NCBI GenBank assembly: GCA_910586255.1
Contig: CAJUHR010000004.1
Span: 106,318 to 170,317, forward strand
Length of the DNA: 64,000 bases
Reading direction: 5' to 3'
Source: an uncultured Lachnospiraceae bacterium
GTDB taxonomy: Bacteria; Bacillota; Clostridia; Lachnospirales; Lachnospiraceae
The translations under genes were made by a program, and so were the position numbers. Positions 25,759 to 34,877 of the stretch are shown piece after piece (the first letter of the stretch is position 1; each line of letters starts with the position of its first letter). Under the pieces are notes generated by a model, which ran no database searches, was not told the origin of the DNA, and worked only from the letters and a program-made list of their open reading frames with translations.

Positions 25759-27198
25759 TCAGAATTTTCTCCAGGTATCCCGGGCGAAAAGAAGAACTAA
25801 GGGGAAGATCTCCAGTCTGCCGGCCAGCATATCAAAAATAAGAACAAGCTTGGCGGGAACCGAGAAAAAGGCGAAATTCGCCGCGGGACCTACCAGCTCT
25901 AAGCCGGGGCCGATATTGTTGAAGGTGGCCGCAACGGCTGTGAAGTTGGTGATCAGATCCGTTCCCCCTCCGGCCAGTATCAGCATAGAGGTGGCAAAGA
26001 TCAGGATGTAGATGATCAAAAATACATTGATGTTGCGGACAACCTCGTGGTCGATGGGCTTTCCGTCCATTCGGATTCGTTTTACCAGACGCGGGTGAAG
26101 GTACTGAGTCAGCTCCTTGCCGGCAGACTTGATAAGGATGATGAAACGGGAAACCTTGATTCCGCCGCCTGTGCTTCCGGCACAGGCTCCCACAAACATC
26201 AAAAGCACCAGGATCGTCCGGGATATCTCCGGCCACTGGTTAAAATCGGCAGTGGCAAAGCCGGTGGTGGTGATGATGGAGCCTACCTGGAAGGCCGATT
26301 CTCTAAGAGCAACAGCGGGAGAGCCGTAAATGCCGCGGATATCCCAGCCAATCATAAGGATGGCCGCCAGGATGATGAAAAAGTACCAGAAAACCTCCTC
26401 ATTGGAAAAGGCCTGCTTCCACTTGTGCAAAAGCAGCAGAAAATAAAAGTTAAAGTTTACTCCAAAGAGGATCATGAATATGGTCACCTCGATCTGAATC
26501 AGAGGGGAGTAGCCGGCTATACTGTCATTTTTGATTCCGAAGCCGCCGGTTCCCGCTGTTCCAAAAGAGGTGGTCAGGGCGTCAAAGACGCTCATGCCGC
26601 TGACGAGAAGCACTACAAATTCAGCAATGGTTATGGCAATATAGATCCCATAGAGGATCTTTGCCGTGGAATGGACCTTGGGCAGCAACTTGCTGACCGA
26701 TGGCCCCGGGCTCTCCGCCTTCATCAGGTTCATGTGGGAGCCGCCCGCCAGCTTTAGGAGGGACAGAAGAAATACCAGGACGCCCATGCCGCCGATCCAG
26801 TGGGTGAAGCTGCGCCACATAAGCACGCATTTGGGCAGATCCTCCACTGCCGGCACGATGCTGGCTCCGGTGGTGGTAAAGCCGGAGACCGTCTCAAAGA
26901 GGGCGTCAACCGGATGGAGGATGGCGCCGCTGAACAAAAAGGGCAGAGCTCCCATGACGCTTAAGAAAATCCAGCTTAAGGCAACGGTCACATAGCCTTC
27001 CTTTACATAGAAGTACTGGCGTTTGGGCTTTTTGAGGGTCAGGGCAAGTCCCGCCGCCAGACACAGGGCGCCGGATTTGACAAAGGCCCACATAGCAGAC
27101 TCCTGGTACAGGATCCCGGTCACTACAGGAAGGAGCATAAAGGCCGCCTCGATGTTTAAGACCCATCCGATTATGTAAAAAATAATTCGATAGTTCAT
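25759..27198 (-). CDS. trkH: Potassium uptake protein, TrkH family
   Basis: The 479-residue membrane protein carries the four potassium selectivity-filter loops of the TrkH/KtrB superfamily: TTTGAS, GTAGTGGFG, TTTGFAT and FNNIGPGL. It takes up potassium together with the cytoplasmic regulatory subunit TrkA, encoded 11 nt upstream in the same minus-strand operon. GAGGATAAAATC precedes the start. Confidence 0.95.
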   Translation of the reverse strand: MNYRIIFYIIGWVLNIEAAFMLLPVVTGILYQESAMWAFVKSGALCLAAGLALTLKKPKRQYFYVKEGYVTVALSWIFLSVMGALPFLFSGAILHPVDALFETVSGFTTTGASIVPAVEDLPKCVLMWRSFTHWIGGMGVLVFLLSLLKLAGGSHMNLMKAESPGPSVSKLLPKVHSTAKILYGIYIAITIAEFVVLLVSGMSVFDALTTSFGTAGTGGFGIKNDSIAGYSPLIQIEVTIFMILFGVNFNFYFLLLLHKWKQAFSNEEVFWYFFIILAAILMIGWDIRGIYGSPAVALRESAFQVGSIITTTGFATADFNQWPEISRTILVLLMFVGACAGSTGGGIKVSRFIILIKSAGKELTQYLHPRLVKRIRMDGKPIDHEVVRNINVFLIIYILIFATSMLILAGGGTDLITNFTAVAATFNNIGPGLELVGPAANFAFFSVPAKLVLIFDMLAGRLEIFPLVLLFARDTWRKF

Positions 27199-27209
27199 GA
27201 TTTTATCCT

Positions 27210-28568
27210 CTATTTTTTCAAAATATCCTGGATGTCGTCCAGTCCCTTCTGAGTGGTGACCACAATGACCGTGTCGCCTACGGCGATGGAGTCATTGCCT
27301 CGGGGGATGATAACCTTTCCTTTTCGATGGATACATCCCAAAAGAAGATTGTTTTTCAGCTGCATGTCCTTTAAGGGAATGCCTACCACCGGAGAATTTT
27401 CCAGGATGCAGAATTCCAGCGCCTCTGCTTTGCCGTCCAGAATATGATAAAGGGTCTCCACATTACTGCCGATGGAATTTTGCATGGCCCGGATATAGCG
27501 CAGGATGTAGTCTGCCGTAATGTATTTGGGATAAATAATACTTCCCAGATCAAACTGATCCAGAATATTGTCAAAGGACATTCGGTTCACCTTGGTGACC
27601 AGCTTGGCCTTGGAATGTTCTCTGGCAAAGAGAGAAAGCATGATGTTTTCCTCATCCATGTTGGTCAGGGCCACAAACGCCTCGGCGCCGTCTAAGTTCT
27701 CTTCCATCAGAAGCTTTCGGCTGGTGCCGTCACCGTGGATGATCACGGCATCCGGAAGAAGCTCGCTGAGTATGTGGCAGCGGTCTATGCTCTTATCGAT
27801 GATAGCCACGCGGATCTTCATGTCCAAAAGCTGCCTGGCCAGATATACGGCAATGGTGCCGCCGCCGATAATCAGGCAGTTCTTTACCTGATTGGTGGCC
27901 AGACCGATGTTGCGGAAAAAGGCCGCCGCATTCTGAGGAGAGGCGATGATGGAAAGCAGGTCTCCGTTTTGCAGTACAAAGTTACCGTTGGGGATGTGGG
28001 CGTCCTCTCCCCGCTCGATGCCGGCCACCAGAATATCACATTTAGCCCGGCGGGGCAGCTCTGCAATGGAGATCTGGTCTAACTGGAATTCCGGTCTGAT
28101 GCGGAATTTTAAAAGCTCTACCCGTCCCTTGGCAAAGGTGTCGATCTTGATGGCCGAAGGGAAGCGAAGAAGTCTGGCAATCTCCGCGGACGCGGCTAAC
28201 TCCGGGTTGATGATCATGGAGATCCCCAGGCTTTCCTTGATAAGATCGATCTCCTTGTTGTAAATGGGATTGCGGACCCTGGCTACGGTATGGCAGTCCC
28301 ACTGCTTTTTGGCAATCAGGCAACATAATAGATTCAGCTCATCGGAACCGGTGACCGCGATCAGAAGATCCGTGTCAGCGACACCGGCTTCCATAAGGGT
28401 ATTGATGCTGGACCCGTTGCCGATGATCTGCATGGCATCCAGCTCCTCGGTGACGTCCTGCAGGCGCTCGGCGGAGGAATCAATGATGGTTACGTCATGG
28501 TTTTCCTGGGTCAGGCCCTCGGCCAGGGCGTAGCCCACTTTGCCGCATCCGATAATGATAATTTTCAT
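27210..28568 (-). CDS. trkA: Trk system potassium transporter TrkA
   Basis: The 452-residue protein has two tandem RCK units. Each has an NAD(H)-binding Rossmann N-domain (IIIGCGKVGYALAEGL at the N-terminus and LIIGGGTIAVYLARQL near residue 230) and a C-domain ending in strands such as GDTVIVVTTQKGLDD. It gates TrkH in response to nucleotides. The start at 28568 follows GGAGAAGAC; a 15-codon extension upstream has no site. The first gene of a trkA-trkH operon on the minus strand. Confidence 0.94.
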   Translation of the reverse strand: MKIIIIGCGKVGYALAEGLTQENHDVTIIDSSAERLQDVTEELDAMQIIGNGSSINTLMEAGVADTDLLIAVTGSDELNLLCCLIAKKQWDCHTVARVRNPIYNKEIDLIKESLGISMIINPELAASAEIARLLRFPSAIKIDTFAKGRVELLKFRIRPEFQLDQISIAELPRRAKCDILVAGIERGEDAHIPNGNFVLQNGDLLSIIASPQNAAAFFRNIGLATNQVKNCLIIGGGTIAVYLARQLLDMKIRVAIIDKSIDRCHILSELLPDAVIIHGDGTSRKLLMEENLDGAEAFVALTNMDEENIMLSLFAREHSKAKLVTKVNRMSFDNILDQFDLGSIIYPKYITADYILRYIRAMQNSIGSNVETLYHILDGKAEALEFCILENSPVVGIPLKDMQLKNNLLLGCIHRKGKVIIPRGNDSIAVGDTVIVVTTQKGLDDIQDILKK

Positions 28569-28794
28569 GTCTTCTCCAATCGTTTTTGCATTGTATATCT
28601 CTTGTGAGGTCACTGGTTACAGTCCCTTTGCGTACATGTGCAAAACCAGTCGTTTTGCCGGCTGTGGCCGGCTTTCGGCTTTTCGTTTTGCTCATGTGGA
28701 TATTTTACCACAAAATATGAGAATGTCACTAGAAAAACTGCAAAAAGCTACTTTTTTGGGGGTTTTAATTCGGGGGGAAATGTAGTATAATTTG
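28569..28794. other. Intergenic region between divergent trkA and serS
   Basis: The left part should hold the trkA promoter on the minus strand (a TATACA at about 28601 is a weak -10 candidate). The right part holds a TATAAT for serS. I see no T-box element, whose conserved GGTGGNACCGCG core would be expected if serS were controlled by tRNA. Confidence 0.4.
28786..28791 (+). promoter_or_regulatory. -10 element upstream of serS
   Basis: TATAAT lies just before the family B half-repeat. The hexamer 17 nt upstream (TTTTAA) is a poor -35. If used, the transcript starts within the repeat and includes its hairpin as the leader. Confidence 0.45.
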
Positions 28795-28858
28795 GTTACT
28801 GTTCACGCTATGGCTAATCACTTCTCTGATTAGTCATGGGCCGGTATGGTTATGGAGC
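28795..28858 (+). repeat. Intergenic repeat family B, copy 3 (left half only)
   Basis: The fragment starts with GTTACTGTTCAC, has the family B hairpin with changed bases (TGGCTAATCA / TGATTAGTCA), and ends after GGTTATGGAGC. The right modules are absent. It would form the 5' leader of the serS mRNA. Confidence 0.75.
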
Positions 28859-28897
28859 AATAATTTGAGAATTACGAGAAGAAATCAGGAGGAGATT

Positions 28898-30187
28898 ATG
28901 TTAGATCTAAAATTTGTCCGTGAGAATCCGGAGATTGTGAAGAAGAATATTGAGAATAAATTTCAATTTGACAAGCTTCCTTTGGTGGATCAGGTGATTG
29001 AGCTGGACGGGAAGAACCGGGCAGCCAAGGCGGAGGCGGACGGTCTCAGAGCCATGCGCAACAAGCTTTCCAAGCAGATCGGTCAGCTGATGAGCCAGGG
29101 AAAGAGGGAGGAGGCCGAGGCGGTGAAGGCTCAGGTGACGGCCAATGCCAACCGGCTGGCGGAGCTAGAGGCTCAGGAGACTGAGCTGGAGGCTCAGGTC
29201 CTAAAGATTATGATGACCATCCCCAACATCATTGATCCCAGCGTGCCTATCGGCAAGGATGACAGCGAGAATGTGGAGATTGAGAAATTCGGGGAGCCGG
29301 TGGTGCCGGATTTTGAGATCCCCTATCACACGGATATTATGAAAACCTTTGACGGCATTGATCTGGATGCCGCCGGCAAGGTGGCGGGCAATGGCTTTTA
29401 TTACCTGATGGGAGATATTGCCAGACTTCATTCCGCAGTGATTGCCTATGCCAGGGATTTCATGATTGACCGGGGCTTTACTTACTGTGTGCCGCCCTTT
29501 ATGATCCGCAGCAATGTGGTTACCGGCGTTATGTCCTTTGCGGAGATGGATGCCATGATGTATAAGATTGAGGGGGAGGATCTGTATCTGATCGGCACCA
29601 GCGAACATTCCATGATCGGCAAGTTTATTGACACCATCACTCCGGAGGAGCAGCTTCCCAAGACCATGACCAGCTATTCTCCCTGCTTCCGCAAGGAGAA
29701 AGGAGCCCACGGCATCGAGGAGCGGGGCGTGTACAGGATCCATCAGTTTGAGAAGCAGGAGATGATTGTGGTATGCAGACCGGAGGAGTCTCCCATGTGG
29801 TATGACAGACTGTGGCAGAATACGGTGGATCTGTTCCGCTCGCTGGATATTCCGGTGAGAACCTTAGAGTGCTGTTCCGGGGATTTGGCGGATCTGAAGG
29901 TAAAATCCTGCGATGTGGAGGCCTGGTCTCCCAGACAGAAGAAGTACTTTGAGGTTGGCTCCTGCTCCAACTTAGGAGATGCCCAGGCCCGCCGCTTAAA
30001 GATCCGGGTGGACGGGGAGAAGGGCAAGTATTTTGCCCACACCCTCAACAACACGGTGGTGGCTCCGCCCCGCATGCTGATCGCATTTTTGGAGAATAAC
30101 CTGCAGGCGGACGGGACGGTAAAAATCCCGGGGGCCCTTCAAATGTATATGGGAGGCATGGAGGTGATGGCGCCGAAGAAAGCCTGA
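28898..30187 (+). CDS. serS: Serine--tRNA ligase
   Basis: The 429-residue class II aminoacyl-tRNA synthetase has the N-terminal long coiled-coil arm (residues about 30-105) that contacts the tRNA-Ser long arm. Motif 2 is FRKEKGAHG with ERGVYRIHQFEK, and motif 3 lies at the C-terminus (NTVVAPPRMLIAFLENN). The ATG at 28898 follows TCAGGAGGAGATT. Confidence 0.96.
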   Translation: MLDLKFVRENPEIVKKNIENKFQFDKLPLVDQVIELDGKNRAAKAEADGLRAMRNKLSKQIGQLMSQGKREEAEAVKAQVTANANRLAELEAQETELEAQVLKIMMTIPNIIDPSVPIGKDDSENVEIEKFGEPVVPDFEIPYHTDIMKTFDGIDLDAAGKVAGNGFYYLMGDIARLHSAVIAYARDFMIDRGFTYCVPPFMIRSNVVTGVMSFAEMDAMMYKIEGEDLYLIGTSEHSMIGKFIDTITPEEQLPKTMTSYSPCFRKEKGAHGIEERGVYRIHQFEKQEMIVVCRPEESPMWYDRLWQNTVDLFRSLDIPVRTLECCSGDLADLKVKSCDVEAWSPRQKKYFEVGSCSNLGDAQARRLKIRVDGEKGKYFAHTLNNTVVAPPRMLIAFLENNLQADGTVKIPGALQMYMGGMEVMAPKKA

Positions 30188-30242
30188 CCGCCTGAATTGT
30201 TACAGAGAAGCCCGAAAAAACACAAAAAGAGACAAAAAGTAA

Positions 30243-30271
30243 TAGACAAAAGAGGCGGAATAGAGTAAAAT
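30243..30271 (+). promoter_or_regulatory. Promoter for the 163-residue membrane protein gene
   Basis: TAGACA and TAAAAT are separated by 17 nt, about 75 nt upstream of the start codon. Confidence 0.55.
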
Positions 30272-30344
30272 TATAGGCGGTCAGCCAGGATTCGGTATCC
30301 TGGTCCGGCCGCATTAAAGAAAGTGGAAGAAGGGAGAACCGGAT

Positions 30345-30836
30345 ATGAAACCATGGAATGTGGTTGTGGACGGAACGCAGTACGAGATCAAGGCAAAGGG
30401 CGGCAAGCTGGTTGTCAATGGCGAGAAGAAAAAGCTTAAAAACCTTATGTCGAAAAAGGACGGCATGTGGAAGATATATGAACTTCCCTTAGGGCCGAAG
30501 AAAGCAGAATACTATGTAAACACCTGGGTTGGGGGAGCCAAGCTGGTGATGGACGGACGAGACTGTGCCACAGGGCAGCCTTACACGCCGCCGAATCTTC
30601 CAAAGTGGGCTTATATATTCATGGTGATTCATCTTTTGTACATATTTTTCCTGCTGGGCGGAGCTCTGGGTGTGCTTACGGCCTTTTTGGGACTTATGGC
30701 AACCATCTCTGTTTCCTGTAACAATAACTTCTCCACTCCGGTGAAGGTTCTTTTGAATATCGGGATTCTGGTAGGATTTGCCGTGATTGATCTGGGCATT
30801 GTATTTGCGGTGACCGGTCTGGTGGGATCTCTCTGA
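30345..30836 (+). CDS. Uncharacterised membrane protein with a cytoplasmic beta domain
   Basis: The 163-residue protein starts with a soluble segment of about 85 residues rich in Lys and Gly (WNVVVDGTQYEIKAKGGKLV), which looks like a small beta domain, followed by two or three membrane segments. I do not recognise a named family. GAAGGGAGAACCGGAT precedes the start. A UUCG-capped terminator follows directly, so it is monocistronic. Confidence 0.75.
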   Translation: MKPWNVVVDGTQYEIKAKGGKLVVNGEKKKLKNLMSKKDGMWKIYELPLGPKKAEYYVNTWVGGAKLVMDGRDCATGQPYTPPNLPKWAYIFMVIHLLYIFFLLGGALGVLTAFLGLMATISVSCNNNFSTPVKVLLNIGILVGFAVIDLGIVFAVTGLVGSL

Positions 30837-30839
30837 TAA

Positions 30840-30864
30840 CCGGCGCTTCGGCGCCGGATTTTTT
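30840..30864 (+). terminator. UUCG-tetraloop terminator
   Basis: CCGGCGC pairs with GCGCCGG around a TTCG loop and is followed by ATTTTTTC. Confidence 0.92.
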
Positions 30865-30920
30865 CACGATGTCTGCAGGAAGGAATATGGCGCCTTTTTG
30901 CAAAAAATAAGGAGACAAAC

Positions 30921-31775
30921 ATGAATGTATTCAGTGAATTGATTCACTCGGTTTATGATTTAAAGAGTTATGGCATTTTTTTGAAGGACAAAAAAAGGAA
31001 AACCTTTTTGTTTGGTTTTCTCCTGGTGCTTATCTATTTTCTTGTGACCGTTATTCTGCCCTTTGTCCAATTCCAGGTATCCACTGGCGGTTTTGTGAGA
31101 ATCGTGGAGGAATTGGTGCCGGATTTTACCATTGCAGACGGCCGTCTGGATATGGAGAAGCAGTTTGAGTACGCGGAGGGCGACACATATATATTCATTG
31201 ACACGAAAAATGAGGACATGGCTCAGGAGAAGGTTATAGAGAATCTGCGCAGATACAGCACGGTAATGATTCTGGATTCCCGAAATGTAATCGTCAAGAG
31301 CAACGGGCAGGTGCAGACGCTGGATATTGATGATCTGGATTTTGAGATCACCAAGTCGGAGCTGGTTGAGATGGCAAAGCCTATTGTGAGCCTTGTTCTT
31401 GGACTGGTGATGATCATTGCCTTTATTTTCATGGAGGCGAGCTTTTTCTTCGGCGTGTTGTTTGTGGGATTGTTCGGGATGATTGTGGCCTCCTGTCTGC
31501 AGGCAAAGCTGACTTTCGGAGAGCTCTACAAGCTGGGAATTTATACCAGGACCACACCTCTGATTATCAAGGCAGTGTTTTCCTTCCTTCCTGTGGGCAT
31601 CCCCTTCTACCCGGTTATCAGCCTGGGGATCTCTCTGGCTTATCTGGCAGGGGGTATACGAAGGATGAACACCAAGGAGCTGGGCGGACAGCCGGTGGTT
31701 TTCTATTCGGAGGGAATGGAAGAGGACCGGTGGAGCCGCCCTGGGGAGGATGGGGACGGATGGAATCGCCCCTGA
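30921..31775 (+). CDS. DUF1189 family membrane protein
   Basis: The 284-residue protein begins with SVYDLKSYGIFLKDKKRKTF and a first membrane helix, then an extracytoplasmic loop of about 110 residues, and four further helices. This is the arrangement of DUF1189 proteins, whose role is unknown. The C-terminal tail is acidic and ends in WSRPGEDGDGWNRP, a near-duplicated short motif. GGAGACAAAC precedes the start. It converges with rqcH, with only 13 nt between the two stops. Confidence 0.82.
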   Translation: MNVFSELIHSVYDLKSYGIFLKDKKRKTFLFGFLLVLIYFLVTVILPFVQFQVSTGGFVRIVEELVPDFTIADGRLDMEKQFEYAEGDTYIFIDTKNEDMAQEKVIENLRRYSTVMILDSRNVIVKSNGQVQTLDIDDLDFEITKSELVEMAKPIVSLVLGLVMIIAFIFMEASFFFGVLFVGLFGMIVASCLQAKLTFGELYKLGIYTRTTPLIIKAVFSFLPVGIPFYPVISLGISLAYLAGGIRRMNTKELGGQPVVFYSEGMEEDRWSRPGEDGDGWNRP

Positions 31776-31788
31776 TTGATCTTTAGAG

Positions 31789-33531
31789 TTAATTTATTTC
31801 CTTTAGGAAAAGTCCCGGCGTTGCCATGAGAGAGTAGTTGGTGTGGTAGATGACAAAGCCGGGAGCTCCTCCGGCGGCTTTTTTGACATGCTTGCGCTGG
31901 ATATAATCGATCTCTACCTTCTCATTGCCCCGACCCTTGGAGTACCAGGCAGCCAGAGCGCCGGCTTCCTCAAATACCCGGTCAGGCAGCTCTTTTCCCT
32001 CTGTCTTTACTACCACGTGGGACCCGGGGATGCCCTTGGCGTGGAACCACCAGTCTCCGCCGCCGGCGATTTTGAAGGTGACCTCCTCGTTTTGGTAGTT
32101 GTTTTTTCCTACATAGACATGAAAGCCATCGGTGGAAAGATAGTGGAAGGGGCGGCTGGTAATCTTCGCCTTTTTCCCGCCGGGGCTTCTTTTTTTGATA
32201 AAACCAAATTCGGTCAGCTCCTCCTTGACGGGCACTAAGTCTTCCTCTCTGGTGGCAATGTCTAAGGCGGCGCTGATGGACTCTAGGTGGTCGATTTCCT
32301 GCCTGGTCTCCTTCACCATTTCGGTCATGGCCTCCCAGGTCCGCTTAAGCTTGTTATATTTGGCAAAATATTTCTGAGAATTTTCCTGGGCAGTGAGCCG
32401 GGGATCCAGGGGGATGCGAATCCTCTCATTGGTGTAATAGTTTAAGCATTCCAATTCTTTTTCCCCTCCGGACAGCTCATAGCCGTAGGTGGTCAAAAGC
32501 TCTCCCCAGATCTTATAGCGCTCCCGCTTTTCGGTATCCTTTAACTGTTTTTGCTGGAGATCGTATTTTTTATAATTTCTCTCCAAGGCTGTCTGGACGA
32601 TCCGGCGCAGGTCATAGGATTTCTGGCGGATGCGGGTCAATACGCTTTTTTCCGCATAGTAGATATTTAACAGGGCGCTGACGGAAGGATAGCTTCTTGT
32701 CTCGTATCCGTCTCCCCAAAGGCAGGTCAGAGGAACAGAGGCAAACTCTGCCGGCTCCCCCTTTTGATAGATAATGACAGGAGAGAAGCAGCCGTTTTTT
32801 ACGTCTTCCATCATAAGGGACAGTCTGCGGTATAAATGGCACAGCTCCGTCCGGGACAGTTCATTGGCGGAAAGATCGCTGTCTATGGAGGCCAAATGGC
32901 ACAGCTCCTCTCCCATAATAGGGCTGATACCGGTCAGCTTCTGATAGAGGGCCTTCTGGACAGGGGACGGGGTGGTGTGGATGAGTTCAATAAATTCTTC
33001 CTCTGTAACAGTGAGGGGATCGGATTTTTCTGTGGTTTGAGGAATGAAATATGTTCGACCCGGCAGCACTTCCCGAACGGAGCTGACCTGGGAGGAAATG
33101 TGTTTGATGCTGTCTAAGATAGTTTTGTCCTCCCTGCAGAAGATGATGTTGCTGTGCTTGCCCATCAGCTCAACTATCAGCAGCTTGCGGCGCAGATCCC
33201 CCATCTCGTCCAGATGTTCAATGGTAAATTCCAAGATTCTCTCCAGTCCCGGCTGGCTTACCTTTACAATCTTGCCGGAGCCGATGTGCTTGCGGAGCAG
33301 CATACAGAAGTTGGGGGCAGTGAGAGGCCCAGGCTTGTTTGTGTCCGTGAAACAGACCAGAGGAAGGCTGGCGCTGGCAGAGAGGGAAAGGCGCAGGGTC
33401 TCCCGGTTGTTCTTTACAGTGAGGAGAAGCTCATCCTTTTCCGGCTGGGCGATTTTGCTGATACGTCCTCCCTCCAGCTTCTGCCTGATATCGTGGGCCA
33501 AATTTGCGATAACGATTCCATCCAATGCCAT
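31789..33531 (-). CDS. rqcH: Rqc2/NEMF homologue RqcH (NFACT, Fbp54 family)
   Basis: The 580-residue protein has the NFACT-N domain (MALDGIVIANLAHDIRQKL), coiled coils around residues 280-420, and the NFACT-R domain near the C-terminus (STDGFHVYVGKNNYQNE, DWWFHAKGIPGSHVVV). The DEMGDLRRK segment contains the Asp-Arg pair needed for alanine tailing in B. subtilis RqcH. It adds alanine tails to nascent chains on stalled 50S subunits. Annotations as fibronectin-binding protein are historical. AAAAAGGAGTATACACC precedes the start. Confidence 0.94.
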   Translation of the reverse strand: MALDGIVIANLAHDIRQKLEGGRISKIAQPEKDELLLTVKNNRETLRLSLSASASLPLVCFTDTNKPGPLTAPNFCMLLRKHIGSGKIVKVSQPGLERILEFTIEHLDEMGDLRRKLLIVELMGKHSNIIFCREDKTILDSIKHISSQVSSVREVLPGRTYFIPQTTEKSDPLTVTEEEFIELIHTTPSPVQKALYQKLTGISPIMGEELCHLASIDSDLSANELSRTELCHLYRRLSLMMEDVKNGCFSPVIIYQKGEPAEFASVPLTCLWGDGYETRSYPSVSALLNIYYAEKSVLTRIRQKSYDLRRIVQTALERNYKKYDLQQKQLKDTEKRERYKIWGELLTTYGYELSGGEKELECLNYYTNERIRIPLDPRLTAQENSQKYFAKYNKLKRTWEAMTEMVKETRQEIDHLESISAALDIATREEDLVPVKEELTEFGFIKKRSPGGKKAKITSRPFHYLSTDGFHVYVGKNNYQNEEVTFKIAGGGDWWFHAKGIPGSHVVVKTEGKELPDRVFEEAGALAAWYSKGRGNEKVEIDYIQRKHVKKAAGGAPGFVIYHTNYSLMATPGLFLKEIN

Positions 33532-33556
33532 GGTGTATACTCCTTTTTATAGATAT

Positions 33557-33608
33557 GTACTTGGGAAAGCTTTCCGTGGCCGATTCGGCGGGAGGCTTTC
33601 CTGAGTAC
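33557..33608 (-). promoter_or_regulatory. Leader hairpin of rqcH
   Basis: In the minus-strand leader GTACTCAGGAAAGC pairs with GCTTTCCCAAGTAC (two mismatches) around a GC-rich loop of about 24 nt. It ends about 25 nt upstream of the rqcH start codon. Its role is unknown. Confidence 0.5.
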
Positions 33609-33652
33609 GTGATTTGTCGGAACCTTATAGGTTTTTGGAAAGTCATAAGGGG

Positions 33653-33681
33653 ATTATACAGGAATTTAGATGGATTGACAA
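33653..33681 (-). promoter_or_regulatory. Promoter of rqcH
   Basis: On the minus strand TTGTCA (33681-33676) and TATAAT (33658-33653) are exactly 17 nt apart. Confidence 0.75.
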
Positions 33682-33700
33682 GGTTTTGGGACAGAAACGG

Positions 33701-33973
33701 CTACGGAATCACACCCAGCTGGCGGAACATGGCAAATACATAGGGAGCTCCAAAGACATTGAGGGCCTTGGGACCGGTGATGGTGTGCTTGGTATCTGCC
33801 TGGATCTTTAAAAATGCCTTCTCAAAGGTGGCCCTTGTGATGGATTTTTTCTTTCGGTCCGTGAAAAATTCCCCGCCCCGGATGGTGTAAGTAAAGGGGA
33901 GGCCCTTGGCTGTATAGAAGGTTTCTCCCTGATGGGCAATGATTGTGTCCCATAAATTTTCTATTGTGATCAT
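33701..33973 (-). CDS. Small conserved hypothetical protein
   Basis: This 90-residue protein (MITIENLWDTIIAHQGETFY at its N-terminus) has a mixed alpha/beta pattern with a KGLPFTYTIRGGEFF strand-turn-strand and a basic RKKKSITRATFEKAFLKI helix. I do not recognise a characterised family. The ribosome binding site is weak (AAAGGCAGCC). It sits upstream of rqcH on the same strand, but the rqcH promoter lies between them. Confidence 0.6.
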   Translation of the reverse strand: MITIENLWDTIIAHQGETFYTAKGLPFTYTIRGGEFFTDRKKKSITRATFEKAFLKIQADTKHTITGPKALNVFGAPYVFAMFRQLGVIP

Positions 33974-34085
33974 TGGTAGGCTGCCTTTCGGAAAATGTCT
34001 GGTGGTTATTGATATGATTATAGCGGAGTTTTGAGAGTTTTACAATATATAGTTGTAAAAAATAATTGTTACTTATAATACGAGT

Positions 34086-34261
34086 ATCACAGTTGGCGGG
34101 GCGGGGAAAAACGGATGAAAACAGGCGTCAAGCTTGCTTGTAAGACTGTTTTTATCCGTTTTTCCCCATTGGGCGAACGCACGATGCTTCTTGTTCGGCG
34201 TAAGCCGGACAAAAGATGCGCCCCCGCCGCAGACGATTTCAAATGGGTATATACTGTTCCG
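34086..34261 (+). repeat. Intergenic repeat family A, copy 2: chimera with a family B right module
   Basis: The left 130 bp matches family A (CGGGGCGGGGAAAAACGGAT, the AAGCTTGCTT loop and the GTTCGGCGTAAGCCGGAC hairpin). The expected right end CCCCGTGAACAGTAAC is replaced by GCCGCAGACGATTTCAAATG and ATATACTGTTCCG, which correspond to the right module of family B copies 1 and 2. The left terminus is degenerate (ATCACAGTTGGCGGGG). Confidence 0.8.
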
Positions 34262-34361
34262 TCTGAAAATGTTACAAAATTATTAAAGGCCATTGCTTTT
34301 TTGTTCTGAAAGTATTAATATATAGGAATCAGAAGGATTTTGACCAAAGCAGGGAGGAAAT
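34262..34361 (+). other. Upstream region of the bactofilin gene
   Basis: The AT-rich stretch after the repeat includes TATTAATATATAGG about 40 nt upstream of the start codon. No convincing -35 is visible. Expression could also start further upstream. Confidence 0.3.
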
Positions 34362-34871
34362 ATGTTTAATACAAAGAAGAAAACAGATTCGGTTGGTACA
34401 GGGATGATCAATACGATTATCGGAAACAATTCTAAGATTGAGGGTGTTTTGGTGGCTTCGGATCCCACCCGGGTCGATGGGCTTTTGCAGGGGGAGATTT
34501 TGTCGAAAAGCTCGGTGATTGTAGGAGAGAGCGGTGTGGTAAAGGGGGACATCCGCGCGGTGGAGATTCTGGTGGCCGGAACGGTCTATGGGAATCTGAA
34601 AGCGGAGGAGCGGATTGAGCTGACGGAGACAGGACGGGTGCTTGGCGATCTTGTGACGAAAAGTCTGGTGATTGATGAGGGCGCTTCCTTTAAGGGAAAT
34701 TGTACCATGGAGGTTCTGGAGGAGAAAAAGGCTCCGGAGAATATCCGTGGGGATTTTCCGGCAGAGAAGCCTTCCTTAGAGAAGGAGCAGCAGGATAAAC
34801 AAAAGGAGAACGGGCACAATAAGGAAAACGGAAGCGGACAAGACAAGCAAAAAGGGAATGAAAAGAAATAA
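34362..34871 (+). CDS. Bactofilin family protein
   Basis: The 169-residue protein has the bactofilin beta-helix core (roughly residues 20-120) with short repeated strands such as VDGLLQGEIL, VVKGDIRAVEILVAGTVYGN and GRVLGDLVTKSLVI. A highly charged tail of about 45 residues rich in Lys, Glu and Asn follows. Bactofilins polymerise without nucleotide and organise wall synthesis. A wall hydrolase gene follows six nt after its stop, so the two probably work together. GGGAGGAAAT precedes the start. Confidence 0.92.
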   Translation: MFNTKKKTDSVGTGMINTIIGNNSKIEGVLVASDPTRVDGLLQGEILSKSSVIVGESGVVKGDIRAVEILVAGTVYGNLKAEERIELTETGRVLGDLVTKSLVIDEGASFKGNCTMEVLEEKKAPENIRGDFPAEKPSLEKEQQDKQKENGHNKENGSGQDKQKGNEKK

Positions 34872-34877
34872 GCGCCG

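Noticed and set aside
28569..28897. T-box leader for serS
   Set aside because: No T-box core sequence (GGTGGNACCGCG) or matching specifier hairpin is present; the leader mainly holds a half repeat.
31789..33531. Adhesin (fibronectin-binding protein) reading of the rqcH product
   Set aside because: There is no signal peptide or wall anchor, and the NFACT domain order identifies it as the ribosome quality-control factor.
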